Positions 1 to 8,432 of a stretch of 64,000 nt of DNA are shown piece after piece. Origin of the DNA: Roseobacter sp. (GTDB lineage: Bacteria; Pseudomonadota; Alphaproteobacteria; Rhodobacterales; Rhodobacteraceae); NCBI GenBank assembly GCA_002731875.1, contig PCCY01000021.1, positions 522,048-586,047 of the forward strand, in the 5' to 3' direction. The notes under the pieces are model-generated. The model was not told the origin of the DNA, ran no database searches, and worked only from the letters and a program-made list of their open reading frames with translations. Every line of letters starts with the position of its first letter. Position 1 is the first letter of the stretch. Made by a program: the position numbers and the translations under genes.

Positions 1-150
1 CCGTTTTCGGTACCGGTTACCTTGGATGATATCAAAGCTGACGACAGGTTCGCCGACATGCCATTGGTAAAAAGCCCCCGCCTGTCTGTGCAGCCTGTGA
101 CGGATGAACAGTGGTCGGCCATCTGCGCCATGGGGCGGACCGAACCTTGA
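1..150 (+). CDS. EVE domain-containing protein, C-terminal part (cut by window edge)
   Basis: Frame 1 is open from the first base to a TGA at 148-150 and encodes about 49 residues. They include PVTLDDIKAD, LVKSPRLSVQPVTDEQW and a terminal ICAMG. This matches the C-terminus of small EVE (PUA-like) domain proteins, where the conserved SRLSVQPV strand and the final EW.xIC.MG helix close the fold. EVE proteins are thought to bind modified bases in nucleic acid. The 5' part lies outside the window, so neither the start nor the full domain can be checked. The fragment is absent from the supplied ORF track because it has no start codon. Confidence 0.72.
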   Translation, partial: PFSVPVTLDDIKADDRFADMPLVKSPRLSVQPVTDEQWSAICAMGRTEP

Positions 151-161
151 AACCGTGGTTT

Positions 162-186
162 AGGGTCCCGGTATTACCGGAACCCT
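162..186 (+). terminator. GC-rich stem-loop after the EVE gene
   Basis: AGGGT-C-CCGGT is followed by a 3-nt loop and ACCGG-A-ACCCT, giving two 5-bp stems separated by one C/A mismatch. It lies 12 bases after the EVE stop codon. No T-tract follows, so it may act as a 3' mRNA stabiliser rather than an intrinsic terminator. Confidence 0.4.
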
Positions 187-317
187 TCCCCACCCCACGC
201 ACGCCATAAATGGCCACCTCGCGTATGCTTAACTCACTGCCTATCGCTTGATGTTGTGTCACTTATCGCCAATGATCACAACGAACTGATGTCTAAAAAT
301 CGGCACAAAATAAGAAC

Positions 318-337
318 GTCCGCTTAACCAAGCGAAC
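318..337 (-). terminator. intrinsic terminator of the DUF2853 gene
   Basis: The hairpin CGTcCGCTT / AAGCGaACG has a 4-nt AACC loop. On the minus strand it is followed by TTCTTATTTT. It lies 24 bases past the stop of the minus-strand DUF2853 gene, as expected for an intrinsic terminator. Confidence 0.6.
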
Positions 338-360
338 GCTCGGCTCGGTTGCTGGCTTGC

Positions 361-702
361 TTAGCCGTAAACGGATTCTTTGCCGAAATGCTTTGTAAGC
401 ATATAGTAGAGCACTGCGCGATATTTGTTACGCTCCGACTTGCCATAGGTTTCGACAGCTTTGTTGATGCCATCCATCAAGTCGGGGCTGTCGGTCATGC
501 CCAGCTTTTTTATCAGAAAGTTTTCCTTGACCAGCTCTAGCTCGCTTTGCTGCGAACTGGCCACCGTCTGGGCATCAGCGTTATAGATTGAAGGACCACA
601 ACCGATCGTTACTTTTGTCAGTAAGTCCATATCGGGCGTCATGCCGCATTTGTTTTTCAGATCATCTGCGTATTTTTCGATCCATTCATCTCGCTTGCCC
701 AT
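361..702 (-). CDS. DUF2853 family protein
   Basis: A 113-residue cytosolic protein with no signal peptide or membrane segment. The start MGKRDEWIEKYADDLKNKCG and the end YYMLTKHFGKESVYG are characteristic of DUF2853, a small all-helical family common in Alphaproteobacteria with no assigned biochemical role. The length is normal for the family. It is transcribed alone, with an intrinsic terminator behind it and the divergent peroxidase gene in front. The family call is from recognition; function is unknown. Confidence 0.8.
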   Translation of the reverse strand: MGKRDEWIEKYADDLKNKCGMTPDMDLLTKVTIGCGPSIYNADAQTVASSQQSELELVKENFLIKKLGMTDSPDLMDGINKAVETYGKSERNKYRAVLYYMLTKHFGKESVYG

Positions 703-861
703 TTAGCAGTCTCCCTCGATTGGTGTTGACCGGAACCCGGCGTGATCAAAAGCCTAGTGCGGAATGACCCACCACAAAAGCAATTTCTACGGGAACCAGG
801 GTCAAGCGGCGAGCCGAACCTCGGGCTTGTCCGACTTATCAAATTGGGGATAGATGGCTTC

Positions 862-2214
862 ATGATTAGGCTATGGGCCATAACGTTCCTATTTGCGATT
901 GGTCCGGTTGCCAGTCTGACGGACCCATTGCCAGATCCCGTGACTGAAGACATGTTCAGCCCGGTGGACAACGACCAAGCGCTTCTGGGTCAGCTATTGT
1001 TTTATGACCCGATCCTGTCCGGCAACCGCAACATTGCCTGTGCCACCTGCCATCATCCGAATTTTTCGACGTCGGACGGTGTTTCGCTCGGGTTGGGTGA
1101 AGGCGGCATCGGACTGGGGCCAAAGCGCAGGGGTGATCCGAAAAATATGCCCTCGCAACGGGTTCCCAGAAACTCTCCGGCACTGTTCAACCTAGGTGCG
1201 CACGCATTTACCGTGCTGTTTCACGACGGCCGCATCGAAGTTTCAAGTGACATGCCTTCTGGATTTCGTACACCGATGGACGATGACATGCTGGAGGGAT
1301 TTGACTCTATCTTGTCTGCCCAGACAATGTTTCCGGTTCTCAGCCCGGATGAAATGGCAGGCCACGATGCGGAAAACGATATTGCCAAGGCGGTGCGCCA
1401 AGGGCTGATCACCGGTGAGGGCGGCGCATGGGACCTGCTGGCGAAACGGGTGGCGGCGATTCCTGAATACACCCAGAGGTTTAAGGCGGCATATGACCAT
1501 CTCGACACGGGTAACCAAATCCGTTTCACCGATATATCCAATGCGGTTGCCAGCTTCATCGCGCTAGAATGGCGTTCCGACACATCGCCCTTTGACGCTT
1601 ATTTGCGTGACCCTTCTATCCCGCTCCCGCCCGATGCCGACGCGGGGATGAAGCTTTTTTACGGAAAAGCCCAGTGCAGTGCCTGCCATTCAGGACCATT
1701 CCAGACCGATCACAAATTTCATGCGATGGCCGCGCCCCAGTTAGGTCCGGGCAAAGCGGCGGCGTTTGAAAACCACGCCCGCGACACCGGCCGCATGCGT
1801 GTCACCGGCGATAGCGCCGATGCCTATGCCTTTCGTACACCTTCGCTTCGCAACGTGATGCAAACCGGTCCCTGGGGCCATGCGGGTGGCCACAATGATA
1901 TGATGCGTTTTCTTGCCGACCATCTCGACCCCTCCGCCGCCCTTGAACGTTTCGCCGACCAAGGTGGCGCGCGAAACGGCGTATCGCTTCCGCCACTGGA
2001 CGTCGATGATTGGCGCGAAATGGATGACGCAAATGCGCGTGCAAAGATCAGGAACGCGACAGAGGTTAAGGTGCCCATCGTACTGGATGCTGCTGAAATC
2101 GCTTTGTTAGTCTCTTTTCTTCACAGCCTTGATGACCCCACAGCATTGGCCGGGCGGATGGGAATCCCCCCGCAGGTTCCCAGCGGGCTTTCGGTCGGCG
2201 GCATTGGTGACTAA
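862..2214 (+). CDS. MauG/CcpA-like di-heme cytochrome c peroxidase, secreted
   Basis: 450 residues from the ATG at 862. The track ORF begins 40 codons earlier at a GTG, but only the later start puts the hydrophobic signal MIRLWAITFLFAIGPVAS at the N-terminus, with gggga 11 bases upstream. Two c-type heme motifs are visible, CATCH near residues 60-64 and CSACH near 272-276. This is the two-domain layout of bacterial di-heme peroxidases and MauG-like enzymes, which reduce H2O2 or carry out protein oxidation in the periplasm. It converges with the ASPIC/UnbV gene and overlaps it by 4 bp at the stop codons. MauG-like proteins often lie beside ASPIC/UnbV proteins in marine bacteria. The real substrate is unknown. 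Confidence 0.85.
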   Translation: MIRLWAITFLFAIGPVASLTDPLPDPVTEDMFSPVDNDQALLGQLLFYDPILSGNRNIACATCHHPNFSTSDGVSLGLGEGGIGLGPKRRGDPKNMPSQRVPRNSPALFNLGAHAFTVLFHDGRIEVSSDMPSGFRTPMDDDMLEGFDSILSAQTMFPVLSPDEMAGHDAENDIAKAVRQGLITGEGGAWDLLAKRVAAIPEYTQRFKAAYDHLDTGNQIRFTDISNAVASFIALEWRSDTSPFDAYLRDPSIPLPPDADAGMKLFYGKAQCSACHSGPFQTDHKFHAMAAPQLGPGKAAAFENHARDTGRMRVTGDSADAYAFRTPSLRNVMQTGPWGHAGGHNDMMRFLADHLDPSAALERFADQGGARNGVSLPPLDVDDWREMDDANARAKIRNATEVKVPIVLDAAEIALLVSFLHSLDDPTALAGRMGIPPQVPSGLSVGGIGD

Positions 2215-3725
2215 TGCGGATAGCGTATGTCGATCGTGGTGTCTGCAAGGGCTTTCACGAAAGTGCCCAGCGTTCCGTCAGGCCACTTTACCTGCACTGT
2301 GGCCTGTTGTGCGGCATCGATCCCGAAGTGAAGAGGTAAAAGCGTTGCACCCGCGTGGCCGCCGCCAATGGTGATCTGCTGGCTCTGTCGGATCCCTTCA
2401 GTCATGACAATCACCCGCGCGCCAATGGCAAACCGGTTCTTTTCTGGCCCTTCAAGCTGAACTTTCACCCAATGGCCCGCGTCCGACGTTACATTCCGAT
2501 ACAACCGCATGTCGGCGCGCCGGTTAACGACGGCTAAATCAACCAGACCGTCGCCGTCGAAATCTGCTAGTGCCGCTCCGCGTGACCGGGCTGTGTCGGC
2601 CACTCCGGCCGTAGCGCCCGCTTCGGTGAACCGCCCGTCGGCACCCTGGATCAGAAGATTGTTAGGGTCCAGCATCGCCATACTGGGCATTTGATCCACG
2701 TTGCCCTTTGCAATGAACAGATCAGCACGTGCATCATTGTCGACATCAGCGAATGCCGCGTGCCACCCTGTCGACGGGCGCCCATCCCCCTTGAGATAGG
2801 GAGAATGCGCATAGGTGCCGATGTCGTAAGGGGCGTTTTTATAGGTCCCGTCAACCTGGGCGATCTGCATCAACTGGTCCCCCATCGAGGTGAGCATCAC
2901 TTCGTCACGCTGATCGCCGGTCAGGTCTCGGCTTGCTATTCCCATTCCCCACAGAGAAACCGCTGGCCAGCCATCTTCCTGTGCAAGGAAACGCCTAGTT
3001 TCGATATCCCAAAGCTGTTCAGACCCCCCAGACACATAATAGTGTCTATCGTTGGAAATCCGCAGGGATAACTGGCCTCGTGCATCCTGGGCGGCAAGCA
3101 TCGAGAGCGCACAAAAACCGGGGGTTAAAACCTGAGCCGTGTAATAAGGCGCTTCGTCGGTGGCGGGAATAAGCAGTGTGTTGCTATCACAGGTTCCAAA
3201 TGGGCCTAGGGGGTCGGCTCGGTCAACATAGTGACCTACCGCCATCGTTGGGAACGCCATGTCGCCGTTCCACCAAGCAGTAAAAGACGTCGTCCACTGG
3301 TCGGACTGCGGGATGCCCCAACGTTGGGTCATATCCTCGAAACTGCAATCGGCACCGCCCCGCAGCACCTTGTCGGGTCCGACGCGCATCACATAAAGAT
3401 CAAGCACGCCATCCGCATCTATATCCAACGGGTACGCCCCGGTTACCTGCGTGATCTCTGTAGGTAATTTGGCCGGTTCAAACGCTATACCATCTTTGTC
3501 AGAGACGTTTTTCAGCAATAGCAGCGGCGCGCTGCCTCCAGCCGCCACCATATCGGGCCGCCCGTCACCAGAACAGTCAAATGCCGAAAGACCGCCCCCG
3601 ACGAAATGCTCCCACCCACCTGTGTATTGATGCTTGGGAAGGGCGCGCGACACGTCTTGAAACAACGGTTGCGCCAAAGTGGGTTGCGCCAGTGCGACAA
3701 GGGCAAGTGCCAGTATCCGGATCAA
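2211..3725 (-). CDS. secreted VCBS/FG-GAP repeat protein with ASPIC/UnbV domain (CRTAC1-like)
   Basis: 504 residues beginning with a signal peptide (MIRILALALVALAQPTLAQ). Repeated calcium-binding loops of the DxDxDG type are present, for example DCSGDGRPD, DIDADGVLD, DVDNDARAD and DFDGDGLVD. They mark an integrin-like FG-GAP/VCBS beta-propeller. The C-terminal section (VKVQLEGPEKNRFAIGARV to QVKWPDGT) matches the ASPIC/UnbV domain. The start is TTG and shares TTGA with the stop of the ROK repressor gene upstream, suggesting translational coupling. Such proteins are often paired with di-heme peroxidases; here the pair is convergent rather than co-directional. The ligand is unknown. Confidence 0.83.
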   Translation of the reverse strand: MIRILALALVALAQPTLAQPLFQDVSRALPKHQYTGGWEHFVGGGLSAFDCSGDGRPDMVAAGGSAPLLLLKNVSDKDGIAFEPAKLPTEITQVTGAYPLDIDADGVLDLYVMRVGPDKVLRGGADCSFEDMTQRWGIPQSDQWTTSFTAWWNGDMAFPTMAVGHYVDRADPLGPFGTCDSNTLLIPATDEAPYYTAQVLTPGFCALSMLAAQDARGQLSLRISNDRHYYVSGGSEQLWDIETRRFLAQEDGWPAVSLWGMGIASRDLTGDQRDEVMLTSMGDQLMQIAQVDGTYKNAPYDIGTYAHSPYLKGDGRPSTGWHAAFADVDNDARADLFIAKGNVDQMPSMAMLDPNNLLIQGADGRFTEAGATAGVADTARSRGAALADFDGDGLVDLAVVNRRADMRLYRNVTSDAGHWVKVQLEGPEKNRFAIGARVIVMTEGIRQSQQITIGGGHAGATLLPLHFGIDAAQQATVQVKWPDGTLGTFVKALADTTIDIRYPH

Positions 3726-4996
3726 GTGGCACCATCTCCGAGCAGCGTATCGGTTAATTCAGACAGAGCAAGCGCCGCCGCCCCCTTGGCCCAGACAGAC
3801 CCGCTCCATGCGTGGATATCAACGGGTGTCGGGGTGCGGCCCGCAGGCAGGATCATGCTGTTCATTTCGGCCAGCATGTCGTCCGCGGTCATATAGGCAT
3901 AGCGCATGCGTTCCCCGCTTAGAATGATACGTTCAGGGTCGAACAGCTGCACAATATTTGCCAAGCCGACGCTTAGGAACCGCCCCGCCCGGCTAAAAAT
4001 CGCCAACGCCGCTTCATTCCCTGCGTTTGCCTCCTGGTAAAGTGTTTCGATCATCGTCACGGCAGAACTGTCTATTCGCGGATCGCGATCCAGCGCGGTC
4101 CCCGCTTCGCGGATCAGCGCATAATCGGCGACATAAGCTTCCAAACAGCCGCGCTGGCCGCAACGACACAAAGCTCCGTCAAGCTGCACCTTGGTGTGCC
4201 CCAGCTCCATCCCCGGGCCCAATGCGCCGCGAAACAGCCGGTTATTCAGGACCAATCCCATACCGACGCCGCGTTCAATCGTTACCACTGCGAAGTTTGA
4301 GATACCGCGCCCCGCCCCAAACCATAATTCAGCCAGCGTCAAAAGGTTGGTATCGTTGTCCAGCGATACCGGCAGACCCAGCATAGCGGCCAGCTGATCG
4401 CGCAGGGGGGTGTCGGTTTCAGTCATGACCGGAGACCACCTGACGACGCCCGTGCACGCATCGACCAAACCCGGCAAGCCGATCCCTACGGCGCTGATAT
4501 CGTCTGGCGCGCGCCCCGCCTTTTGCAACAGCTTCCCCATCAGGGTGTTTACGTCGGCCAATATTTCTTCGTTGGACTGGCGCAACGCGCCGCTGGTCTG
4601 GTGCGCGCCGGCCACGATGTTTCCCGCAAGGTCAAGCAGGACTGCGGTATGGCGCTCGTCAGACAGCTTCATCCCAACCACAAATCGGCTAAGCGGTGCA
4701 ACCCGAAGCGCAATGGGAGGACGACCCCTGCTTGGACCGCGTTGACTGTCTTCCACCTCTTGCAACAAACCTCGCGCGATCAAGTCCGAGGTGATGGTGG
4801 TGACCGACCCCGGGCTGATGTTCAGTGCGCGCGCGACATCCATTCTTGGCATCTGACCATTTGCGCGTACCTGTTCGAATACCTGTTGCCGCAACGGGCG
4901 CGCGTCTTCCTGCGGCAACGCCATCAACGGCCCACACCCCGGCAAGGCTTCCCGTGGTTCTCTTATCGCCGAAGGATGAATTAGTTCGCCAGCCAA
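3722..4996 (-). CDS. xylR: ROK-family transcriptional repressor of xylose genes
   Basis: 424 residues. The N-terminal winged helix-turn-helix (about residues 35-90: RPLRQQVFEQVRANGQM to SPGSVTTITSDLIARGLL) is followed by a ROK kinase-like sugar-binding fold. The ROK zinc signature CRCGQRGCLEAY is present, as is the glycine-rich GIGLPGLVD segment. It diverges from xylF, the usual arrangement for the alphaproteobacterial XylR repressor, so xylose is the likely inducer. The called start is TTG at 4996; an ATG at 4924 is possible but would drop a stretch that I think is conserved (ALPGCGP). The ASPIC gene follows with overlapping stop and start codons. The specificity is inferred from position. 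Confidence 0.85.
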   Translation of the reverse strand: MAGELIHPSAIREPREALPGCGPLMALPQEDARPLRQQVFEQVRANGQMPRMDVARALNISPGSVTTITSDLIARGLLQEVEDSQRGPSRGRPPIALRVAPLSRFVVGMKLSDERHTAVLLDLAGNIVAGAHQTSGALRQSNEEILADVNTLMGKLLQKAGRAPDDISAVGIGLPGLVDACTGVVRWSPVMTETDTPLRDQLAAMLGLPVSLDNDTNLLTLAELWFGAGRGISNFAVVTIERGVGMGLVLNNRLFRGALGPGMELGHTKVQLDGALCRCGQRGCLEAYVADYALIREAGTALDRDPRIDSSAVTMIETLYQEANAGNEAALAIFSRAGRFLSVGLANIVQLFDPERIILSGERMRYAYMTADDMLAEMNSMILPAGRTPTPVDIHAWSGSVWAKGAAALALSELTDTLLGDGAT

Positions 4997-5114
4997 ATTT
5001 TATCCCCTGATTCCTTCGCAGATTTGACAACGACGACCAACCAACCGCCCTTCTCTTTACAGAATTAGGGGGGTTTTAGCTTCTCGTGTCAAATTCTTTG
5101 TACAGATTCTGAAA

Positions 5115-5139
5115 ATTTATTTTGACAACTGAATTAAAT
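5115..5139 (+). promoter_or_regulatory. candidate XylR operator and -35 element of xylF
   Basis: ATTTA and TAAAT arms enclose an imperfect AT-rich palindrome centred near 5127. A consensus -35 hexamer, TTGACA (5122-5127), lies inside it. AT-rich palindromes are typical ROK targets. It lies in the 215-bp divergent gap between xylR and xylF, about 75 bp before the xylF start. No convincing -10 hexamer was found at the right spacing, so this is tentative. Confidence 0.35.
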
Positions 5140-5211
5140 TGCGCAACCTCAGGGTACGAGATCACCGATATCGTTAACGGTGTCGGAAACATTTCATCTG
5201 GGAGGAAAGAA

Positions 5212-6234
5212 ATGCGTAAACTCTTTATGGCTACGGCGGTTGCAACGGCGGGGTTCACCCATGCCGCGCTGGCACAAGATATCACCGTTGGCGTGAGCTG
5301 GTCCAACTTTCAAGAAGAGCGGTGGAAAACCGACGAAGCGGCAATAAAGTCTGCGCTGGAAGCAGCAGGAGCGACATATGTCAGCGCCGATGCGCAATCA
5401 TCATCCGCCAAACAACTGTCCGACGTGGAAAGCCTGATCGCACAGGGCGTTGATGCGTTGATCATCCTTGCCCAAGACAGCCAAGCCATTGGGCCGGCAA
5501 TTACCGCCGCAGCGGACGAAGGCATTCCCGTAGTCGGTTATGATCGCCTGATCGAAGACCCGCGCGCGTTCTATCTGACATTCGACAACGTCGAGATCGG
5601 CCGTATGCAGGCCCGCGCCGTGCTCGAAGCGATGCCAAAGGGTAATTATGTAATGATCAAGGGTTCCCCCACCGATCCAAACGCTGATTTCCTGCGCGGC
5701 GGTCAGCAAGAAGTGCTGCAATCTGCCATCGACGCGGGCGACATCACCATCGTGGCTGAAGCCTATACCGACGGCTGGTTGCCAGCAAACGCGCAGCGCA
5801 ACATGGAGCAGATCCTGACGGCGCAAGACAACAAGGTTGATGCCGTTGTCGCGTCGAACGACGGTACAGCCGGCGGTGCGGTAGCAGCGCTGACAGCGCA
5901 AGGCATGGAAGGCACACCCGTATCGGGTCAAGACGGCGATCACGCCGCGCTTAATCGTGTTGCCAAGGGCACGCAGACTGTCAGCGTCTGGAAAGACGCC
6001 CGCGATCTAGGCAAGAACGCCGCTGAAATAGCTGTTGCCCTTGCTGGCGGAACCGAGATGTCCGCAATTGACGGTGCGACCGAATGGACATCGCCCGGCG
6101 GCACGAAGCTGTGGGCCAAATTCCTGGCCCCTGTGCCGGTCACTAAGGACAACCTCAACACGGTCGTTGATGCTGGCTGGATCTCCAAAGAGGCTCTGTG
6201 CCAGGGCGTTTCGGGTGTAGACGTCTGTAATTAA
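5212..6234 (+). CDS. xylF: D-xylose ABC transporter substrate-binding protein
   Basis: 340 residues from the ATG at 5212, preceded by a strong ribosome site GGAGGAAAGA. The track start at 5122 lies upstream of this and would bury the signal peptide. A Sec signal [22 protein letters not shown] is followed by a periplasmic binding protein type 1 fold ([52 protein letters not shown]). The last two motifs are typical of XylF sugar-binding sites. It captures xylose in the periplasm and delivers it to XylH/XylG. First gene of the xylFHGBA operon. A strong hairpin follows the stop, as is common after abundant binding-protein genes. Confidence 0.93.
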   Translation: MRKLFMATAVATAGFTHAALAQDITVGVSWSNFQEERWKTDEAAIKSALEAAGATYVSADAQSSSAKQLSDVESLIAQGVDALIILAQDSQAIGPAITAAADEGIPVVGYDRLIEDPRAFYLTFDNVEIGRMQARAVLEAMPKGNYVMIKGSPTDPNADFLRGGQQEVLQSAIDAGDITIVAEAYTDGWLPANAQRNMEQILTAQDNKVDAVVASNDGTAGGAVAALTAQGMEGTPVSGQDGDHAALNRVAKGTQTVSVWKDARDLGKNAAEIAVALAGGTEMSAIDGATEWTSPGGTKLWAKFLAPVPVTKDNLNTVVDAGWISKEALCQGVSGVDVCN

Positions 6235-6243
6235 ATCAACATC

Positions 6244-6272
6244 GCGCACCCTTGCATGCGCCCGGGGTGCGC
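6244..6272 (+). repeat. perfect 8-bp stem-loop in the xylF-xylH gap
   Basis: GCGCACCC and GGGTGCGC form a perfect 8-bp stem with a 13-nt loop, starting 10 bases after the xylF stop. There is no T-tract. In binding-protein-dependent operons such structures stabilise the 3' end of the binding-protein mRNA and raise its level over the permease genes. That role is inferred here. Confidence 0.55.
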
Positions 6273-6351
6273 GCTCTGCCCTCCGTTGGTCGATGCCCAA
6301 GACACGCTCGGTCAATGAAAGACACTGCGACCTCAGTTGGAAGCCACTCAC

Positions 6352-7668
6352 ATGACAGATACCACAACCGAAACCGGGGCAGCGGTGCGTCCGTCACCGA
6401 CGGCACCCAAACGCTCTTTTCTCAGCCAGTTAGAGATTGATACCCGTCTTTTAGGAATGATCGGGGCATTTATTCTCGTTTGCCTTGTGTTCAACGTGCT
6501 GACCGACGGGCGGTTTCTGACGCCGCGCAACATCTTCAACCTGACGATCCAGACGGTCAGCGTCGCCATTATGGCGACCGGGATGGTTTTTGTGATCGTC
6601 ACACGGCATATCGACCTGTCCGTCGGCGCGATGCTGGCGACATGCTCTGCGGCGATGGCGATGACGCAAACCGATATCCTCCCGCGGATGATGGGTCTTG
6701 GATTGGGGCATCCCCTGACACCATGGATCGCAATAGCGGTCGGTCTGGTGGTTGGCATTTCTATCGGCGCTTTCCAGGGTTGGCTGATCGGCTTTCTGAC
6801 GATCCCTGCCTTTATTGTAACCTTGGGCGGGCTGCTGGTCTGGCGCAACGTGGCGTGGTACATGACCGATGGGCAGACCATCGGACCCTTGGACGAAACC
6901 TTTCGTAAATTCGGCGGCATCAACGGGACGTTGGGCGAAACCTGGTCATGGGTTGTCGGCGTAATTGCAGTGATAGCGGCGCTCTGGGCGCTGTGGTCGG
7001 CGCGGCGCAACAAAGTCAACCATGGTTTTCCGATCAAACCGGTCTGGGCCGAAGTGTTGGTTGGCCTGATTATCGCCGGCGGGATTCTGGGCTTCGTTGC
7101 GATCCTGAACGCCTACGAGGTGCCCACTGCGCGCCTGCTGCGTGAATTCAAAGCCCGAGGCGACGTTATGCCAGAGGGATATTCCGCATCTTATGGCATT
7201 CCCTATTCCGTGCTGCTGCTGATCGCGATTGCGATCGGCATGACAGTGATGGCACGTCGGACACGGCTGGGAAGGTATATTTTCGCCACCGGCGGTAACC
7301 CTGACGCGGCAGAATTGTCGGGTATCAACACACGGCTGTTGACGGTCAAGGTGTTTGCGTTGATGGGCGGATTGATCGCACTGTCCGCCGTCGTCGCTTC
7401 GGCCCGTCTGACGAACCACTCCAATGACATCGGCACGTTGGACGAACTGCGCGTCATTGCCGCTGCGGTGATTGGCGGCACAGCGCTTGCAGGCGGAATA
7501 GGTACGATTCACGGCGCAATATTGGGCGCATTGATCATGCAGTCCTTGCAATCGGGCATGGCCATGGTGGGCGTCGATGCACCGCTGCAAAACATCGTGG
7601 TGGGCGCGGTTCTTGTCTTGGCCGTCTGGATCGATATCGTCTATCGCCGCCGTTTGGGAGGGAAATGA
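6352..7668 (+). CDS. xylH: D-xylose ABC transporter permease
   Basis: 438 residues from the ATG at 6352, with ggaag upstream; the track uses an in-frame TTG at 6337. It is a multi-spanning inner-membrane protein of the RbsC/XylH family, with about ten or more hydrophobic helices. Family motifs include [32 protein letters not shown] and [16 protein letters not shown], plus a C-terminal [18 protein letters not shown]. The length and the extra central hydrophobic stretch fit XylH rather than shorter RbsC permeases. It forms the channel that works with XylF and XylG. It overlaps xylG by 4 bp (ATGA), indicating coupled translation. Confidence 0.93.
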   Translation: MTDTTTETGAAVRPSPTAPKRSFLSQLEIDTRLLGMIGAFILVCLVFNVLTDGRFLTPRNIFNLTIQTVSVAIMATGMVFVIVTRHIDLSVGAMLATCSAAMAMTQTDILPRMMGLGLGHPLTPWIAIAVGLVVGISIGAFQGWLIGFLTIPAFIVTLGGLLVWRNVAWYMTDGQTIGPLDETFRKFGGINGTLGETWSWVVGVIAVIAALWALWSARRNKVNHGFPIKPVWAEVLVGLIIAGGILGFVAILNAYEVPTARLLREFKARGDVMPEGYSASYGIPYSVLLLIAIAIGMTVMARRTRLGRYIFATGGNPDAAELSGINTRLLTVKVFALMGGLIALSAVVASARLTNHSNDIGTLDELRVIAAAVIGGTALAGGIGTIHGAILGALIMQSLQSGMAMVGVDAPLQNIVVGAVLVLAVWIDIVYRRRLGGK

Positions 7669-8411
7669 TGACACCACTAGTAGAGCTCAAGAACATCTCA
7701 TTATCTTTCGGGGGGGTGCGCGCAGTCGATAACGTATCGCTGGACCTGTATCCGGGCGAGGTCGTCGGCCTGTTGGGCCATAACGGTGCGGGAAAATCCA
7801 CGCTGATCAAGATCCTGGCCGGTGCCTATCAAATGGACGAGGGCGAAATCTGGATCGAGGGGAAAAAGGCCACCATTCATTCGCCCCGCGACGCCCGCCG
7901 TTACAACATCGAAACCATTTACCAGACGCTGGCGCTGGCAGATAACCTTGATGCGCCCAGCAATCTGTTTCTGGGCCGCGAGTTGACCAATCGGTTCGGT
8001 CTGGTCGACGATGCGCAGATGGAGGCGGAGACCCGCAAGATCATGGCGCGGCTCAACCCCAATTTCAAGAAGATAAGCGAGCCTGTTTCGGCGCTTTCCG
8101 GCGGTCAGCGTCAATCGGTTGCGATTGCCCGCGCGGTGTACTTCAACGCCAAGATCCTGATCATGGACGAACCGACCGCCGCCTTGGGTGTACATGAAAG
8201 CAAGATGGTCGCCGACCTGATCAAAGAGCTGAAGGCCCAAGGGCTGGGCATCTTTCTGATCAGCCACGACACCCGCGAGATGCTAGAGCTGTGCGACCGT
8301 GTGTCGGTAATGAAAAACGGCGCGCTGATCGGCACCGAAAAGGTCGGCGACGTGACCGAGGATGACATCCTGAGCATGATCATCATGGGCAAGGCGCGCG
8401 ACGCCGCATAG
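7665..8411 (+). CDS. xylG: xylose ABC transporter ATP-binding protein, single-domain form
   Basis: 248 residues. Walker A is GHNGAGKST at about residues 38-46, the ABC signature LSGGQ at 144-148 and Walker B ILIMDE at 164-169, followed by the switch histidine in FLISHDT. It powers XylFH-mediated xylose import. Enterobacterial XylG has two fused ATPase domains of about 500 residues; this one has only one and must act as a homodimer, as in many alphaproteobacterial sugar importers. It overlaps xylH by 4 bp. A second ATG at 7668 is an alternative start. Confidence 0.92.
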   Translation: MMTPLVELKNISLSFGGVRAVDNVSLDLYPGEVVGLLGHNGAGKSTLIKILAGAYQMDEGEIWIEGKKATIHSPRDARRYNIETIYQTLALADNLDAPSNLFLGRELTNRFGLVDDAQMEAETRKIMARLNPNFKKISEPVSALSGGQRQSVAIARAVYFNAKILIMDEPTAALGVHESKMVADLIKELKAQGLGIFLISHDTREMLELCDRVSVMKNGALIGTEKVGDVTEDDILSMIIMGKARDAA

Positions 8412-8432
8412 GCGCTGACAAAGGGGAAAACC

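Noticed and set aside
32-262. 76-residue minus-strand ORF at the left edge
   Set aside because: It lies opposite the EVE C-terminus, has no recognisable domain and contains low-complexity shadow sequence.
5122-5211. Extended xylF start at 5122
   Set aside because: The consensus ribosome site and signal peptide belong to the ATG at 5212, and the extension contains the -35 region.
6946-7677. 243-residue minus-strand ORF opposite xylH
   Set aside because: Shadow of a membrane-protein gene, rich in Gln, His and Arg, with no family features.
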